Below, piece after piece: positions 1-6,119 of a DNA stretch of 6,119 bases. Source of the stretch: Sediminibacterium sp. GTDB taxonomy: Bacteria; Bacteroidota; Bacteroidia; Chitinophagales; Chitinophagaceae. Positions within the stretch are counted from its first letter, which is position 1. Each line of letters opens with the position of its first letter. The stretch is taken from NCBI GenBank assembly GCA_023263235.1, contig JALQXE010000068.1, positions 1 to 6,119 of the forward strand, in the 5' to 3' direction. The position numbers and the translations under genes were made by a program. Below the pieces are notes generated by a model, which saw nothing but the letters and a program-made list of their open reading frames with translations, was not told where the DNA came from and ran no database searches.

Positions 1-299
1 ACTATAAGAAATTGATGAAGAAGGGCTTACAAATTTTAGGGGTAAGCGTCGATTCTGTGGCCTCTCATGTGAAATTCATTGAAAAGTATGATTTGCCATT
101 TTCTTTAATAGCGGACGAAGACAAGAAAATAGTAGATAAATACAATTTATGGGGCCAAAAGAAATTTATGGGCCGCACTTATATGGGTACGACCAGAACC
201 ACTTTTCTAATTGATGAAGCGGGTATTGTTCAACACATTATTGAAAAACCTGATACAAAAGACCATACTGCCGAAATTTTGGCGGTCAGCGGTTGGTAA
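1..299 (+). CDS. bcp: Thioredoxin-dependent thiol peroxidase, Bcp/PrxQ type (5'-truncated)
   Basis: This is the C-terminal part of a peroxiredoxin that reduces hydrogen peroxide and organic hydroperoxides with thioredoxin in the cytoplasm. The reading frame is open from the left edge (first full codon at position 3, reading YKKLMKKG), so the TTG at 12 and ATG at 15 are internal codons. About 98 residues are visible out of the roughly 150 usual for the family. Recognisable segments are LQILGVSVDS, the KFIEKYDLPFSLIADEDKK stretch, WGQKKFMGRTYMG and RTTFLIDEAG, all typical of Bcp/PrxQ. The peroxidatic and resolving cysteines of this subfamily lie in the missing N-terminal third, and no cysteine remains in the visible part, so catalytic competence cannot be judged here. 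The gene converges on feoB with a 15 bp gap. Family assignment is confident; the symbol rests on family resemblance. Confidence 0.9.
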   Translation, partial: YKKLMKKGLQILGVSVDSVASHVKFIEKYDLPFSLIADEDKKIVDKYNLWGQKKFMGRTYMGTTRTTFLIDEAGIVQHIIEKPDTKDHTAEILAVSGW

Positions 300-316
300 A
301 AAAGCGTTTCCTTTTT
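299..316. terminator. Possible weak bidirectional terminator between bcp and feoB
   Basis: The gap between the convergent stop codons holds an A-run and a T-run that can pair. AAAAAG (299-304) is complementary to CTTTTT (311-316) around a 6-base loop. An alternative register pairs GTAAAAA (296-302) with TTTTTAC (312-318). In either direction the stem is followed by, or ends in, a T-rich stretch. The stem is almost all A-T pairs, so this is only a suggestion. Position between convergent genes is the main support. Confidence 0.3.
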
Positions 317-2423
317 ACTTCGCAATTATGTAAACTCCCCAGCTCATTATGTAGGCTAAACCTGTCATCATGAAAAACTGTAGGACGGGCCACTTCCATG
401 ATTGGGTTTCTCTTTTCACTACCGCGAGTGTACTCATACATTGCATAGCGAGTACATAAAATATCATTAAGGACAAGGCAGCCGCTAAACTATATACCGG
501 TGTTCCGTCTGGTCGTTTTGCTGCTCTTAATTTTTCGGTTAGGGAACTGTTATCGGAAGCTTCAACACTATATAAGGTAGCCATGGTACCCACAAATACT
601 TCGCGCGCTGCAAATGAAGTTATAATGGCAATACCCATTTTCCAGTCAAAGCCTAATGGAGCAATAGCTGGTTCAATTGTTTTTCCTAATACACCTGCGT
701 ATGAGTTTTCTAATTTTAGCGTGTGGTATTCTTTTTCTATTTGCGCTTTATGATTAGGCGCTGCAGCTAATTGAGCAACATAAGTTTGCTCTACTTTTTG
801 CATTCTATCCCCTGGGCCATAGCTACTTAAGAACCATAATAACAAACTTATAATCATGATCACTTTTCCTGCATCAGTTACAAATATTTTTGCTTTTTGC
901 ACCATGGTAACTCCAACATTGCCCCATCGCGGTGCTCTATATACAGGTAACTCTAAAATAAAATAACTCTTCTCTTTAATGTTTACAAACCATTTTAATA
1001 CCATGCTTGTTAGCAATGCCATTACAATACCCAATAAGTATAATCCCATCATTACCAATCCTTGTAAACTTAAAAATCCAAAATAAATTTTATTGTCAAT
1101 GACCAATGAAATTAAAATTGTGTAAACGGGTAAGCGCGCGCTACAACTCATAAAGGGTGTAACCAAAATTGTGAGTAGTCTTTCTTTTTTGTTTTCAATG
1201 TTACGTGCACTCATAATAGCGGGCACTGCACAAGCAAAGCCACTAATCATAGGCATTACACTCTTTCCATTTAATCCCACTTTGCGCATAAGTTTATCAC
1301 TTAAAAAACTAATACGCGCCATATAGCCGGTATCTTCCAACAAAGTAATTAATCCAAAGAGAATCATGATTTGTGGGACAAATATCACAATGCCTCCAAT
1401 GCCTGCCACTAAACCATTAACTAATAAATCTTCCCACCAAACATTAGGAAGTACATTGTTTAAGTATGTTGTTACATTGGTAAATATCCATTCAATCCCA
1501 TCCATTGGAAACTTTGCCATCCAAAAAACAGATTGAAATAAAATAAAGAGCACTGCGAATAAGATTGCGTATCCACCTACGCGGTGTAAAAAAATATTAT
1601 CTAATTTATCAGTTCTTTTTTTCTTAGCACCAGGATCGGGTTCTATTACCCTTTTTTTCATTATCTCCTGTATATGTCCATATCGCTGCAATATTTCCTG
1701 CGCCTGTGTTTTGGTGTGATTGAAATTATTATCAATTTCAATTTGCTCAATTCTATTTTGCATTTCTTCTTCCAAAGGAAATGCTTCGTGATGCATAAGG
1801 TAATGCAATGCAGCATAATCACTGGTAGTAGGGAACAAAATTTTAAAAGCATCAATTGCTGACGGAGCTAAATTTTTGTTATTAATAAAACTTTCCTGAT
1901 TTTTTGATCTGGGTGTTTCAATGATACCTTCTAAGGCATTCTTTAATTCTGATAATCCTTTATTTTTTCGGGCATCTACTGCTACTACAGGAATGCCTAA
2001 ATCTTTTTGTAATCCTGCAATGTCAATTTTAATTCCTTTTTTGGCTGCCAAGTCATTCATAGTAAGTGCCAATACCACGGGCTTCTTTAAATCAATTATT
2101 TGACTACAAAAAAGTAAATTTCTTTTTAAGTTACTCGCATCGGCTACTAATAATATTACATCGGCAGGCATTTCTAAATCCACACCCATTAATACTTTAT
2201 AGGCTACCCATTCGTCTTCTCTTTTTGGGTAAAAGCTATAGGTTCCAGGTAAATCTATAAGGGTAGAAGGATATACACCTATTTGTATATCGCCCGTTTT
2301 TTTATCAACCGTAACGCCTGGGAAATTGCCCACCTTTTGATTCAATCCGGTTAAGGCATTGAAAAGTGAACTTTTACCACAATTGGGGTTTCCCACCAAG
2401 GCTATATGTATACCGGCTTTCAT
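315..2423 (-). CDS. feoB: Ferrous iron transport protein B (FeoB)
   Basis: FeoB is the inner-membrane Fe(II) uptake protein, with an N-terminal GTPase joined to a polytopic membrane domain. From the ATG at 2423 it has 702 residues. The G-protein motifs are clear: G1 GNPNCGKSS (11-19), G2 threonine in GVTV (T38), G3 DLPG (57-60), G4 TMND (121-124, where NxxD is usual), and a G5-like DAR (150-152). A helical GDI-like and linker region follows to about 275. The membrane domain (about 280-702) carries the conserved cysteine segments FACAVPAIMSAR (C398), PFMSCSARLPVY (C427) and AAREVFVGTMATLYSV (605-620). A hydrophilic insert covers about 537-588. A TTG nine bases upstream (2432) is in frame but overlaps a candidate -7 element, so I prefer the ATG. 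No FeoA or FeoC domain is fused, and no feoA lies next to it. The gene diverges from the M28 peptidase and converges on bcp. Confidence 0.96.
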   Translation of the reverse strand: MKAGIHIALVGNPNCGKSSLFNALTGLNQKVGNFPGVTVDKKTGDIQIGVYPSTLIDLPGTYSFYPKREDEWVAYKVLMGVDLEMPADVILLVADASNLKRNLLFCSQIIDLKKPVVLALTMNDLAAKKGIKIDIAGLQKDLGIPVVAVDARKNKGLSELKNALEGIIETPRSKNQESFINNKNLAPSAIDAFKILFPTTSDYAALHYLMHHEAFPLEEEMQNRIEQIEIDNNFNHTKTQAQEILQRYGHIQEIMKKRVIEPDPGAKKKRTDKLDNIFLHRVGGYAILFAVLFILFQSVFWMAKFPMDGIEWIFTNVTTYLNNVLPNVWWEDLLVNGLVAGIGGIVIFVPQIMILFGLITLLEDTGYMARISFLSDKLMRKVGLNGKSVMPMISGFACAVPAIMSARNIENKKERLLTILVTPFMSCSARLPVYTILISLVIDNKIYFGFLSLQGLVMMGLYLLGIVMALLTSMVLKWFVNIKEKSYFILELPVYRAPRWGNVGVTMVQKAKIFVTDAGKVIMIISLLLWFLSSYGPGDRMQKVEQTYVAQLAAAPNHKAQIEKEYHTLKLENSYAGVLGKTIEPAIAPLGFDWKMGIAIITSFAAREVFVGTMATLYSVEASDNSSLTEKLRAAKRPDGTPVYSLAAALSLMIFYVLAMQCMSTLAVVKRETQSWKWPVLQFFMMTGLAYIMSWGVYIIAK

Positions 2424-2429
2424 TGTGAG

Positions 2430-2437
2430 CAAAGCTA
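2430..2437 (-). promoter_or_regulatory. Candidate -7 promoter element for feoB
   Basis: On the minus strand this reads TAGCTTTG, a full match to the Bacteroidota -7 consensus TAnnTTTG. It ends seven bases before the feoB ATG at 2423, so transcription would start at or within a few bases of the start codon, giving a leaderless or nearly leaderless mRNA. No good -33 TTG/TTTG element stands out about 20 bases upstream. The short consensus can occur by chance in AT-rich DNA. Confidence 0.4.
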
Positions 2438-2530
2438 ACTTTTATGGTTGGCTAGTACTTACGAAATTAGAAATTGACCCTTACCGGCAATATAGCTGAT
2501 AGAAGTCACGTATTTACTGGCTCCTTTACT

Positions 2531-2538
2531 TATTTTTG
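2531..2538 (+). promoter_or_regulatory. Candidate -7 promoter element for the M28 peptidase gene
   Basis: The sequence TATTTTTG matches the Bacteroidota -7 consensus TAnnTTTG. A start site about seven bases downstream would fall near 2545, leaving about 3 nt before the ATG at 2548 or about 12 nt before the alternative ATG at 2557. A -33 element is not obvious at the expected distance. The rest of the 2424-2547 intergenic region shows no gene and no clear operator palindrome. Confidence 0.4.
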
Positions 2539-2547
2539 TAGCACAAA

Positions 2548-4182
2548 ATGTTTCCAATGCGTAAAGTGATTGTATTATGTATGCTAATATTGCCTTTAGG
2601 TCTATTAGCTCAAAAGTTAAGTAAGGCAGATAAGGTTTTGATTCAAAATTTAAAAGGGCATATTCAGTTTTTAGCCAGTGACGATTTAGAAGGTCGTCGT
2701 GCAGGTACTATTGGAGAGCAAAAGGCTATAAATTATATCATTGACCAATATCAAGGTTTAGCCATTCAGCCAAAAGGAGAGAATGGGTTCATTCAGCCTT
2801 TTAAAATTGACGAAGGAAAACATTTTGCAACAAATGCTTTTGTAAAAGTGAACAATCAAATAGCAGTTTTAGATAGTGACTTTTTTGCATTGTCAAATAG
2901 TGATTCAAAAAATTTTACATCTGTTGCTTCTGTTGCTTTAAATGAAACCAATCAAGTTTGGTTTATTGACGTACATGAGGTTTTGGAAGAAAATACGAGC
3001 AACCCACATTTTGATATGAGCCAGTGGCTTACAAACACAACAATGCAACTTAAAGAAAAAGGAGCGAAAGCGTTATTCTTACATAATAGTGGCAGCTTGG
3101 TTGATAATATTCAGTTTAATAAGTATGATACCACAAAAGCATTGGCATTGCCTGTTGTTTATTTTACAAAGCAAGGATTTGAAAAATATTTTAATGACGA
3201 ATCGGGCACCTATTCTATTGAAGCAAATATAGAATTTGAACATCCTTCTCGCACTGCCCATAATGTTGTAGGGTTTATTGACAACAAAGCAGAAAACACG
3301 ATTATTTTAGGTGCTCATTTAGATCATTTAGGATATAATGAGGACAAGCATGGACTAGAATTAAACAACTTTATTCATAATGGAGCCGACGATAATGCCA
3401 GTGGTACTGCGGCTTTAATTGAATTGGCTAAATCCTTGGTTAAGAAAGCGCCTAAAAATAATAATTACCTTATTATTCATTTTTCAGGAGAGGAGTTGGG
3501 ATTATTAGGTAGCAAATATTGGTTGGATCATCCTACTTACAATGGCAACTTTAACTATATGGTTAACATGGATATGGTGGGTAGATATGACACTGCACGA
3601 AAATTAACAATTGGTGGTTACGGTACTTCAAGTAAGTGGTCTGAAATTTTATCTAAAACTTCTACAACTTTGTTAACGCATTATGATAGTGCTGGAACAG
3701 GGCCAAGTGATCATGCTAGTTTTTACAGAAAAGATATGCCGGTATTATTTATGTTTTCAGGAAGTCATTCCGATTATCACAAGGCAACAGACGATTGGGA
3801 TAAAATAAATTATGAAGGTGAAAAAGATATTATTCGATTGGTGCAAAATATTATTAAGGCTACCGATGGTTATGGTAAATTGGATTTCTTAAAAACGCGC
3901 GAACAAAGCATGGGTAAAAGCACTAAGTTTACCGTGAGTTTAGGGGTGATGCCCGACTATGCTTATACAGGCACGGGTGTTAGGATTGAGGGCGCAAGCC
4001 AAGGTAAATTGGGAGAGAAGTTAGGATTAAAATCTGCCGATGTTTTATTGCAGATAGGAGATTACAAATTAATTGATGTAATGAGTTATATGCAAGCGTT
4101 GGGCAAGTTTAAGAAAGGAGATAAAACCACTTTAGTTGTTAAAAGAGGTACAGAAGAAATTAAATACGATATTCAATTTTAA
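2548..4182 (+). CDS. Secreted M28-family zinc metallopeptidase with C-terminal PDZ domain
   Basis: This is a predicted exported di-zinc exopeptidase, probably an aminopeptidase, of 544 residues. A signal peptide is visible (basic MRK, hydrophobic core, likely cleavage after LLA at 21, no lipobox cysteine). The segment FLASDDLEGRRAGTIGEQKA (41-60) is typical of bacterial M28 proteins. Residues about 125-230 look like a PA-type insert. The catalytic core has all expected residues: H257 and D259 in GAHLDHLG, D282 in GADDNASG, E315 (base) and E316 (zinc) in FSGEELGLLGS, D342 in NMDMVGR, and H411 in SDYHKATDD. Residues about 460-544 form a PDZ domain (GVRIEGASQGKLGEKLGLKSAD core), commonly used for substrate or partner binding. 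The start is either the ATG at 2548 or the one at 2557, which gives a more standard signal-peptide N-terminus. The true substrate cannot be read from the sequence; dipeptides or oligopeptides in the periplasm or outside the cell are likely. Confidence 0.93.
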   Translation: MFPMRKVIVLCMLILPLGLLAQKLSKADKVLIQNLKGHIQFLASDDLEGRRAGTIGEQKAINYIIDQYQGLAIQPKGENGFIQPFKIDEGKHFATNAFVKVNNQIAVLDSDFFALSNSDSKNFTSVASVALNETNQVWFIDVHEVLEENTSNPHFDMSQWLTNTTMQLKEKGAKALFLHNSGSLVDNIQFNKYDTTKALALPVVYFTKQGFEKYFNDESGTYSIEANIEFEHPSRTAHNVVGFIDNKAENTIILGAHLDHLGYNEDKHGLELNNFIHNGADDNASGTAALIELAKSLVKKAPKNNNYLIIHFSGEELGLLGSKYWLDHPTYNGNFNYMVNMDMVGRYDTARKLTIGGYGTSSKWSEILSKTSTTLLTHYDSAGTGPSDHASFYRKDMPVLFMFSGSHSDYHKATDDWDKINYEGEKDIIRLVQNIIKATDGYGKLDFLKTREQSMGKSTKFTVSLGVMPDYAYTGTGVRIEGASQGKLGEKLGLKSADVLLQIGDYKLIDVMSYMQALGKFKKGDKTTLVVKRGTEEIKYDIQF

Positions 4183-4200
4183 TTTTTGTGTAGTCATTAA

Positions 4201-4208
4201 AAATTTTG
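4201..4208 (+). promoter_or_regulatory. Weak candidate -7 element upstream of the IPExxxVDY gene
   Basis: AAATTTTG differs from TAnnTTTG at one position and ends 13 bases before the ATG at 4222. The 39 bp gap after the peptidase gene has no evident terminator hairpin, so read-through from the upstream gene is equally possible. No Shine-Dalgarno sequence is seen before the ATG. Confidence 0.2.
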
Positions 4209-4221
4209 AACAATATATTAG

Positions 4222-4665
4222 ATGAGTGCAAAATTAATTTTAGATCAGGATGAAATTAATGAACAGGATTTTGAGGGTACGCGTATCCTTGGTATTACTG
4301 CGCCCATCAAAAATTATCAGTTCTGCATTTTATTAAATCAATATACAGGCTTTGGATTTAGGTTTAATCCCGATCATGAAATTGCCTTAAAAAGAAAAAG
4401 CAGAACCTATTACTTTTCCATGTATGAAGCTGATGAGCCTAATTCTAATTTTCAACATTTTGTTTATAGCAACCAATATGACGGGGAATATTTATTGCCC
4501 GAATTAAAACACATGGATTTTATTTGGTGGTTAAAAGGTGATTGGATTGAAGACGAAAAGGTTAAAGAATTAACACAAATGATTCGCGATATTAAAGGTG
4601 TTCAATTAGTGGTTGAACTCACTCCTGAACAAATCAAGAACAAGGGCAATTTAATTTTTGAGTAA
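4222..4665 (+). CDS. IPExxxVDY family protein (function unknown)
   Basis: This small soluble protein of 147 residues has no signal peptide, no membrane segment and one cysteine (C35). I assign it to the IPExxxVDY family, known from Bacteroidota and without an established function. LPELKHMDF (92-100) has exactly the spacing of the name-giving motif, with conservative changes at I to L, V to M and Y to F. Other supporting features are an N-terminal stretch resembling the family pattern of a short hydrophobic strand then NYQFCILLNQ (31-40), a YYFSMYEADEP segment (63-73), and the C-terminal ending NLIFE (143-147). The protein is acidic overall and mixed alpha/beta by eye. It lies 39 bp after the M28 peptidase gene on the same strand and converges on selD. 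From memory, family members often sit near pyruvate kinase or acyl-carrier-protein genes; that context is not seen here. The alternative is a lineage-specific hypothetical protein. Confidence 0.82.
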   Translation: MSAKLILDQDEINEQDFEGTRILGITAPIKNYQFCILLNQYTGFGFRFNPDHEIALKRKSRTYYFSMYEADEPNSNFQHFVYSNQYDGEYLLPELKHMDFIWWLKGDWIEDEKVKELTQMIRDIKGVQLVVELTPEQIKNKGNLIFE

Positions 4666-4674
4666 TTTATTACT
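4661..4674. terminator. Possible AT-rich hairpin between convergent genes
   Basis: The inverted repeat AGTAAT-TT-ATTACT spans the stop codon of the IPExxxVDY gene and the 8 bp gap before the selD stop. A second copy of the right arm, AATTACT (4683-4689), allows a longer-loop alternative. The 2-base loop and pure AT-rich stem make it a weak structure, and no strong T-run follows. Support is mainly its position between two convergent gene ends. Confidence 0.22.
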
Positions 4675-5726
4675 TATACTGTAATTACTATTTTCTTATT
4701 ACTTGCTGCTTTACAAACCCCAATAGGCTCGGTATATGCGATGCCAGCTGCTTTTAATACTGCTTGCACTTCTTGTAATGCATTTGGGCTCACTGCAATT
4801 AACAATCCTCCATTGGTTTGTGGATCGGGCAAAATTAAGCTTGCTTCTTTCTCGTCTATACCTTCTTTTAATTCAATACCCTCAAAGGTCGCATTCCAAT
4901 TTCTTGCAGTGGCACCAGGGATTGCTTTTTGTAAAATATAGTTTCTTGCTTCAGCAATGATGGGGATTTTTGCATAAGATAATTGTGCGGTTAATTTACT
5001 TCCTTCCATCATCTCTGTTAAGTGTCCTGCCAAACCAAATCCAGTTACATCGGTCATGGCATGTACCCCTTTCATTTTTCCCAATGCTTCTCCTGCTTTA
5101 TTAATAGTTGTTAATTGTTTTACGAGTATGTTTAAATCTGATTCAGTTAATAAACCTCTTTTTTGTGAAGTTGCTAATATGCCAACCCCCAAAGGTTTGG
5201 TAATAATTAACAGATCTCCTTCTTGCGCCCTGTCATTTCTTTTTAAATTTTCAATAGCAACTAAACCGTTTACTACTAAACCAAAAATAGGATCTTGGCT
5301 ATCAATACTGTGTCCACCAGCAATTACAATACCTGCTTCGGTACAGGTTTTGCGCGCGCCTTCCATTACTTGTGCAGCAACGCTTGCTGGCAAGGTTGCT
5401 AAAGGCCAACCTAAAACTGCCAAAGCAAAAATGGGTTTACCCCCCATTGCATATACATCACTAATGGCATTGGCTGCTGCAATTTGTCCAAAGGCAAATG
5501 CATCGTCAACAATTGGCATAAAAAAATCGGTGGTACTAATCATCGCCGTTTTTTCATCTAGTTGGTACACGGCTGCATCGTCTCTGCTGTCATTGCCAAC
5601 TAATAATTGCGGTATATTATTTTTTGCACCTACATTATGCGCAGCTAAAATTTCTGATAATATTGCAGGAGAAATTTTGCATCCACATCCACCACCTTTA
5701 CTATGTTGTGTTAATTTTACTTCCAT
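4674..5726 (-). CDS. selD: Selenide, water dikinase (selenophosphate synthetase)
   Basis: SelD makes selenophosphate, the activated selenium donor, from selenide and ATP in the cytoplasm. The 350 residues match the usual length. The N-terminal glycine-rich catalytic loop is GGGCGCK (11-17); C14 and K17 align with the catalytic Cys17 and Lys20 of E. coli SelD, so this is the cysteine form and not a selenocysteine form. Further family motifs are NDSRDDAAVY (45-54), TTDFFMPIVDD (65-75), ANAISDVYAMGGKP (85-98), AGGHSID (136-142), TDVTGFGLAGH (225-235) and DPQTNGGLL (301-309). The ATG at 5726 begins three bases after the birA stop codon, and MEVKLTQHSK fits the normal SelD N-terminus. No selenium user (selA, selB, tRNA-Sec, mnmH/ybbB or yqeB/yqeC) lies inside the window, so the fate of selenophosphate (Sec, 2-selenouridine or a cofactor) stays open. 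Confidence 0.97.
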   Translation of the reverse strand: MEVKLTQHSKGGGCGCKISPAILSEILAAHNVGAKNNIPQLLVGNDSRDDAAVYQLDEKTAMISTTDFFMPIVDDAFAFGQIAAANAISDVYAMGGKPIFALAVLGWPLATLPASVAAQVMEGARKTCTEAGIVIAGGHSIDSQDPIFGLVVNGLVAIENLKRNDRAQEGDLLIITKPLGVGILATSQKRGLLTESDLNILVKQLTTINKAGEALGKMKGVHAMTDVTGFGLAGHLTEMMEGSKLTAQLSYAKIPIIAEARNYILQKAIPGATARNWNATFEGIELKEGIDEKEASLILPDPQTNGGLLIAVSPNALQEVQAVLKAAGIAYTEPIGVCKAASNKKIVITV

Positions 5727-5729
5727 ATT

Positions 5730-6119
5730 TTATCTTTCCCATTTAAGGTCTCCAAAATTATAAGTTTGTTCCGCTCCTTGATCTAATATTAATTGTCCTT
5801 TTTCGTTTACACTTTTTATGATTCCATTTATCGTTTTGCCTTCATAAGTAAATTTCATTGCTTGATCTTTTTTGTACATGCATTCATTGTATTCTTTTAA
5901 TAATCCTTCACCGCCAACCTGTAACCAAGTATTCACTCTTTTTGTGAGTGCTGCCGATAATGCATGTAAAAGCACCGAAATATCCCAATTTTTTCCGGTA
6001 ATTTGTTTTAATGAGACAGGTTGAACTATATCTGCATCAAAATTTGTTTGGTTTATATTAATTCCAATTCCTATTACAGACCAGCTCCAAATATTCCCTC
6101 TCACCGTATTTTCAATAAG
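5730..6119 (-). CDS. birA: Biotin--[acetyl-CoA-carboxylase] ligase, BirA type (5'-truncated)
   Basis: This is the C-terminal half of a biotin protein ligase, which activates biotin with ATP and attaches it to the lysine of biotin carboxyl carrier domains. The frame is open to the right edge and reads LIENTVRGNIWSWSVIGIGININQ, so the GTG at 6104 is an internal valine and not a start. About 129 residues are visible; the family core is about 240-330 residues. The visible WSVIGIGININQ strand is the conserved end of the catalytic domain (E. coli-type IGxGxNVN pattern). The last 45-50 residues (GKTINGIIKSVNEKGQLILD and following, ending GDLKWER) form the small C-terminal SH3-like domain. The biotin-binding GRGRxGR-type loop and any N-terminal DNA-binding domain lie outside the window, so a repressor role cannot be judged. 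The stop codon is 3 bp upstream of the selD ATG, indicating one transcript. Confidence 0.93.
   Translation of the reverse strand, partial: LIENTVRGNIWSWSVIGIGININQTNFDADIVQPVSLKQITGKNWDISVLLHALSAALTKRVNTWLQVGGEGLLKEYNECMYKKDQAMKFTYEGKTINGIIKSVNEKGQLILDQGAEQTYNFGDLKWER

Noticed and set aside
1131..1143. GC-rich palindrome AGCGCGCGCT in an AT-rich region
   Set aside because: It falls on the codons for the conserved SAR residues of the FeoB MSCSARLPVY motif, so coding constraint explains it.
1674..2260. Several 60-64 codon open frames inside feoB on both strands
   Set aside because: They overlap a clear feoB coding region, lack recognisable motifs and have no independent start signals.
1..2432. 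A functional iron/peroxide module made of bcp and feoB
   Set aside because: The genes are convergent with separate promoters, and nothing beyond adjacency supports a shared system.
2424..2547. Search for a Fur or other metal-regulator operator upstream of feoB
   Set aside because: No convincing 19 bp Fur-like inverted repeat (GATAATGATAATCATTATC type) or other strong palindrome is present.
5684..5690. Possible selenocysteine codon in the SelD active-site loop
   Set aside because: The catalytic position is an ordinary cysteine codon (TGC on the minus strand), and the frame has no in-frame TGA.
5056..5763. A 235-codon open frame on the + strand opposite selD
   Set aside because: It is fully antisense to selD, whose identity is certain. 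Its translation is low-complexity and resembles no family, as expected from codon-bias mirroring.

Overview
The window looks like an ordinary chromosomal stretch from a low-GC member of the Bacteroidota, possibly a Chitinophagia-type relative (inference, no search run). Four things point there: a protein with the spacing of the Bacteroidota-restricted IPExxxVDY family, TAnnTTTG-type -7 promoter elements, start codons without clear Shine-Dalgarno sequences, and the style of the FeoB and Bcp proteins. No RNA gene, mobile element, CRISPR array, phage gene or long repeat is visible.

Layout from left to right: (1) the 3' two-thirds of a Bcp/PrxQ-type thiol peroxidase on the + strand, cut by the window edge; (2) a complete feoB ferrous-iron transporter gene on the - strand, convergent with the peroxidase and separated from it by 15 bp; (3) a divergent intergenic region of about 125 bp with one -7-like element for each direction, each lying almost on top of a start codon; (4) a secreted M28-family zinc peptidase with a C-terminal PDZ domain on the + strand; (5) an IPExxxVDY-family protein of unknown role on the + strand; (6) selD (selenophosphate synthetase) on the - strand, convergent with the previous gene and 8 bp from it; (7) the C-terminal half of a BirA-type biotin protein ligase on the - strand, running off the right edge and placed 3 bp upstream of selD, so the two are very probably co-transcribed.

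The genes cover unrelated housekeeping and envelope tasks: peroxide defence, Fe(II) uptake, extracytoplasmic peptide breakdown, selenium activation and biotin attachment. Nothing indicates one shared system. The peroxidase beside feoB is thematically suggestive (iron and peroxide), but the two genes converge and so do not form an operon. Points worth a second look are modest: feoB without feoA, a TxxD variant of the FeoB G4 motif, near-leaderless divergent starts, the birA-selD pairing, and the uncharacterised IPExxxVDY protein. I did not find a convincing undescribed system here.
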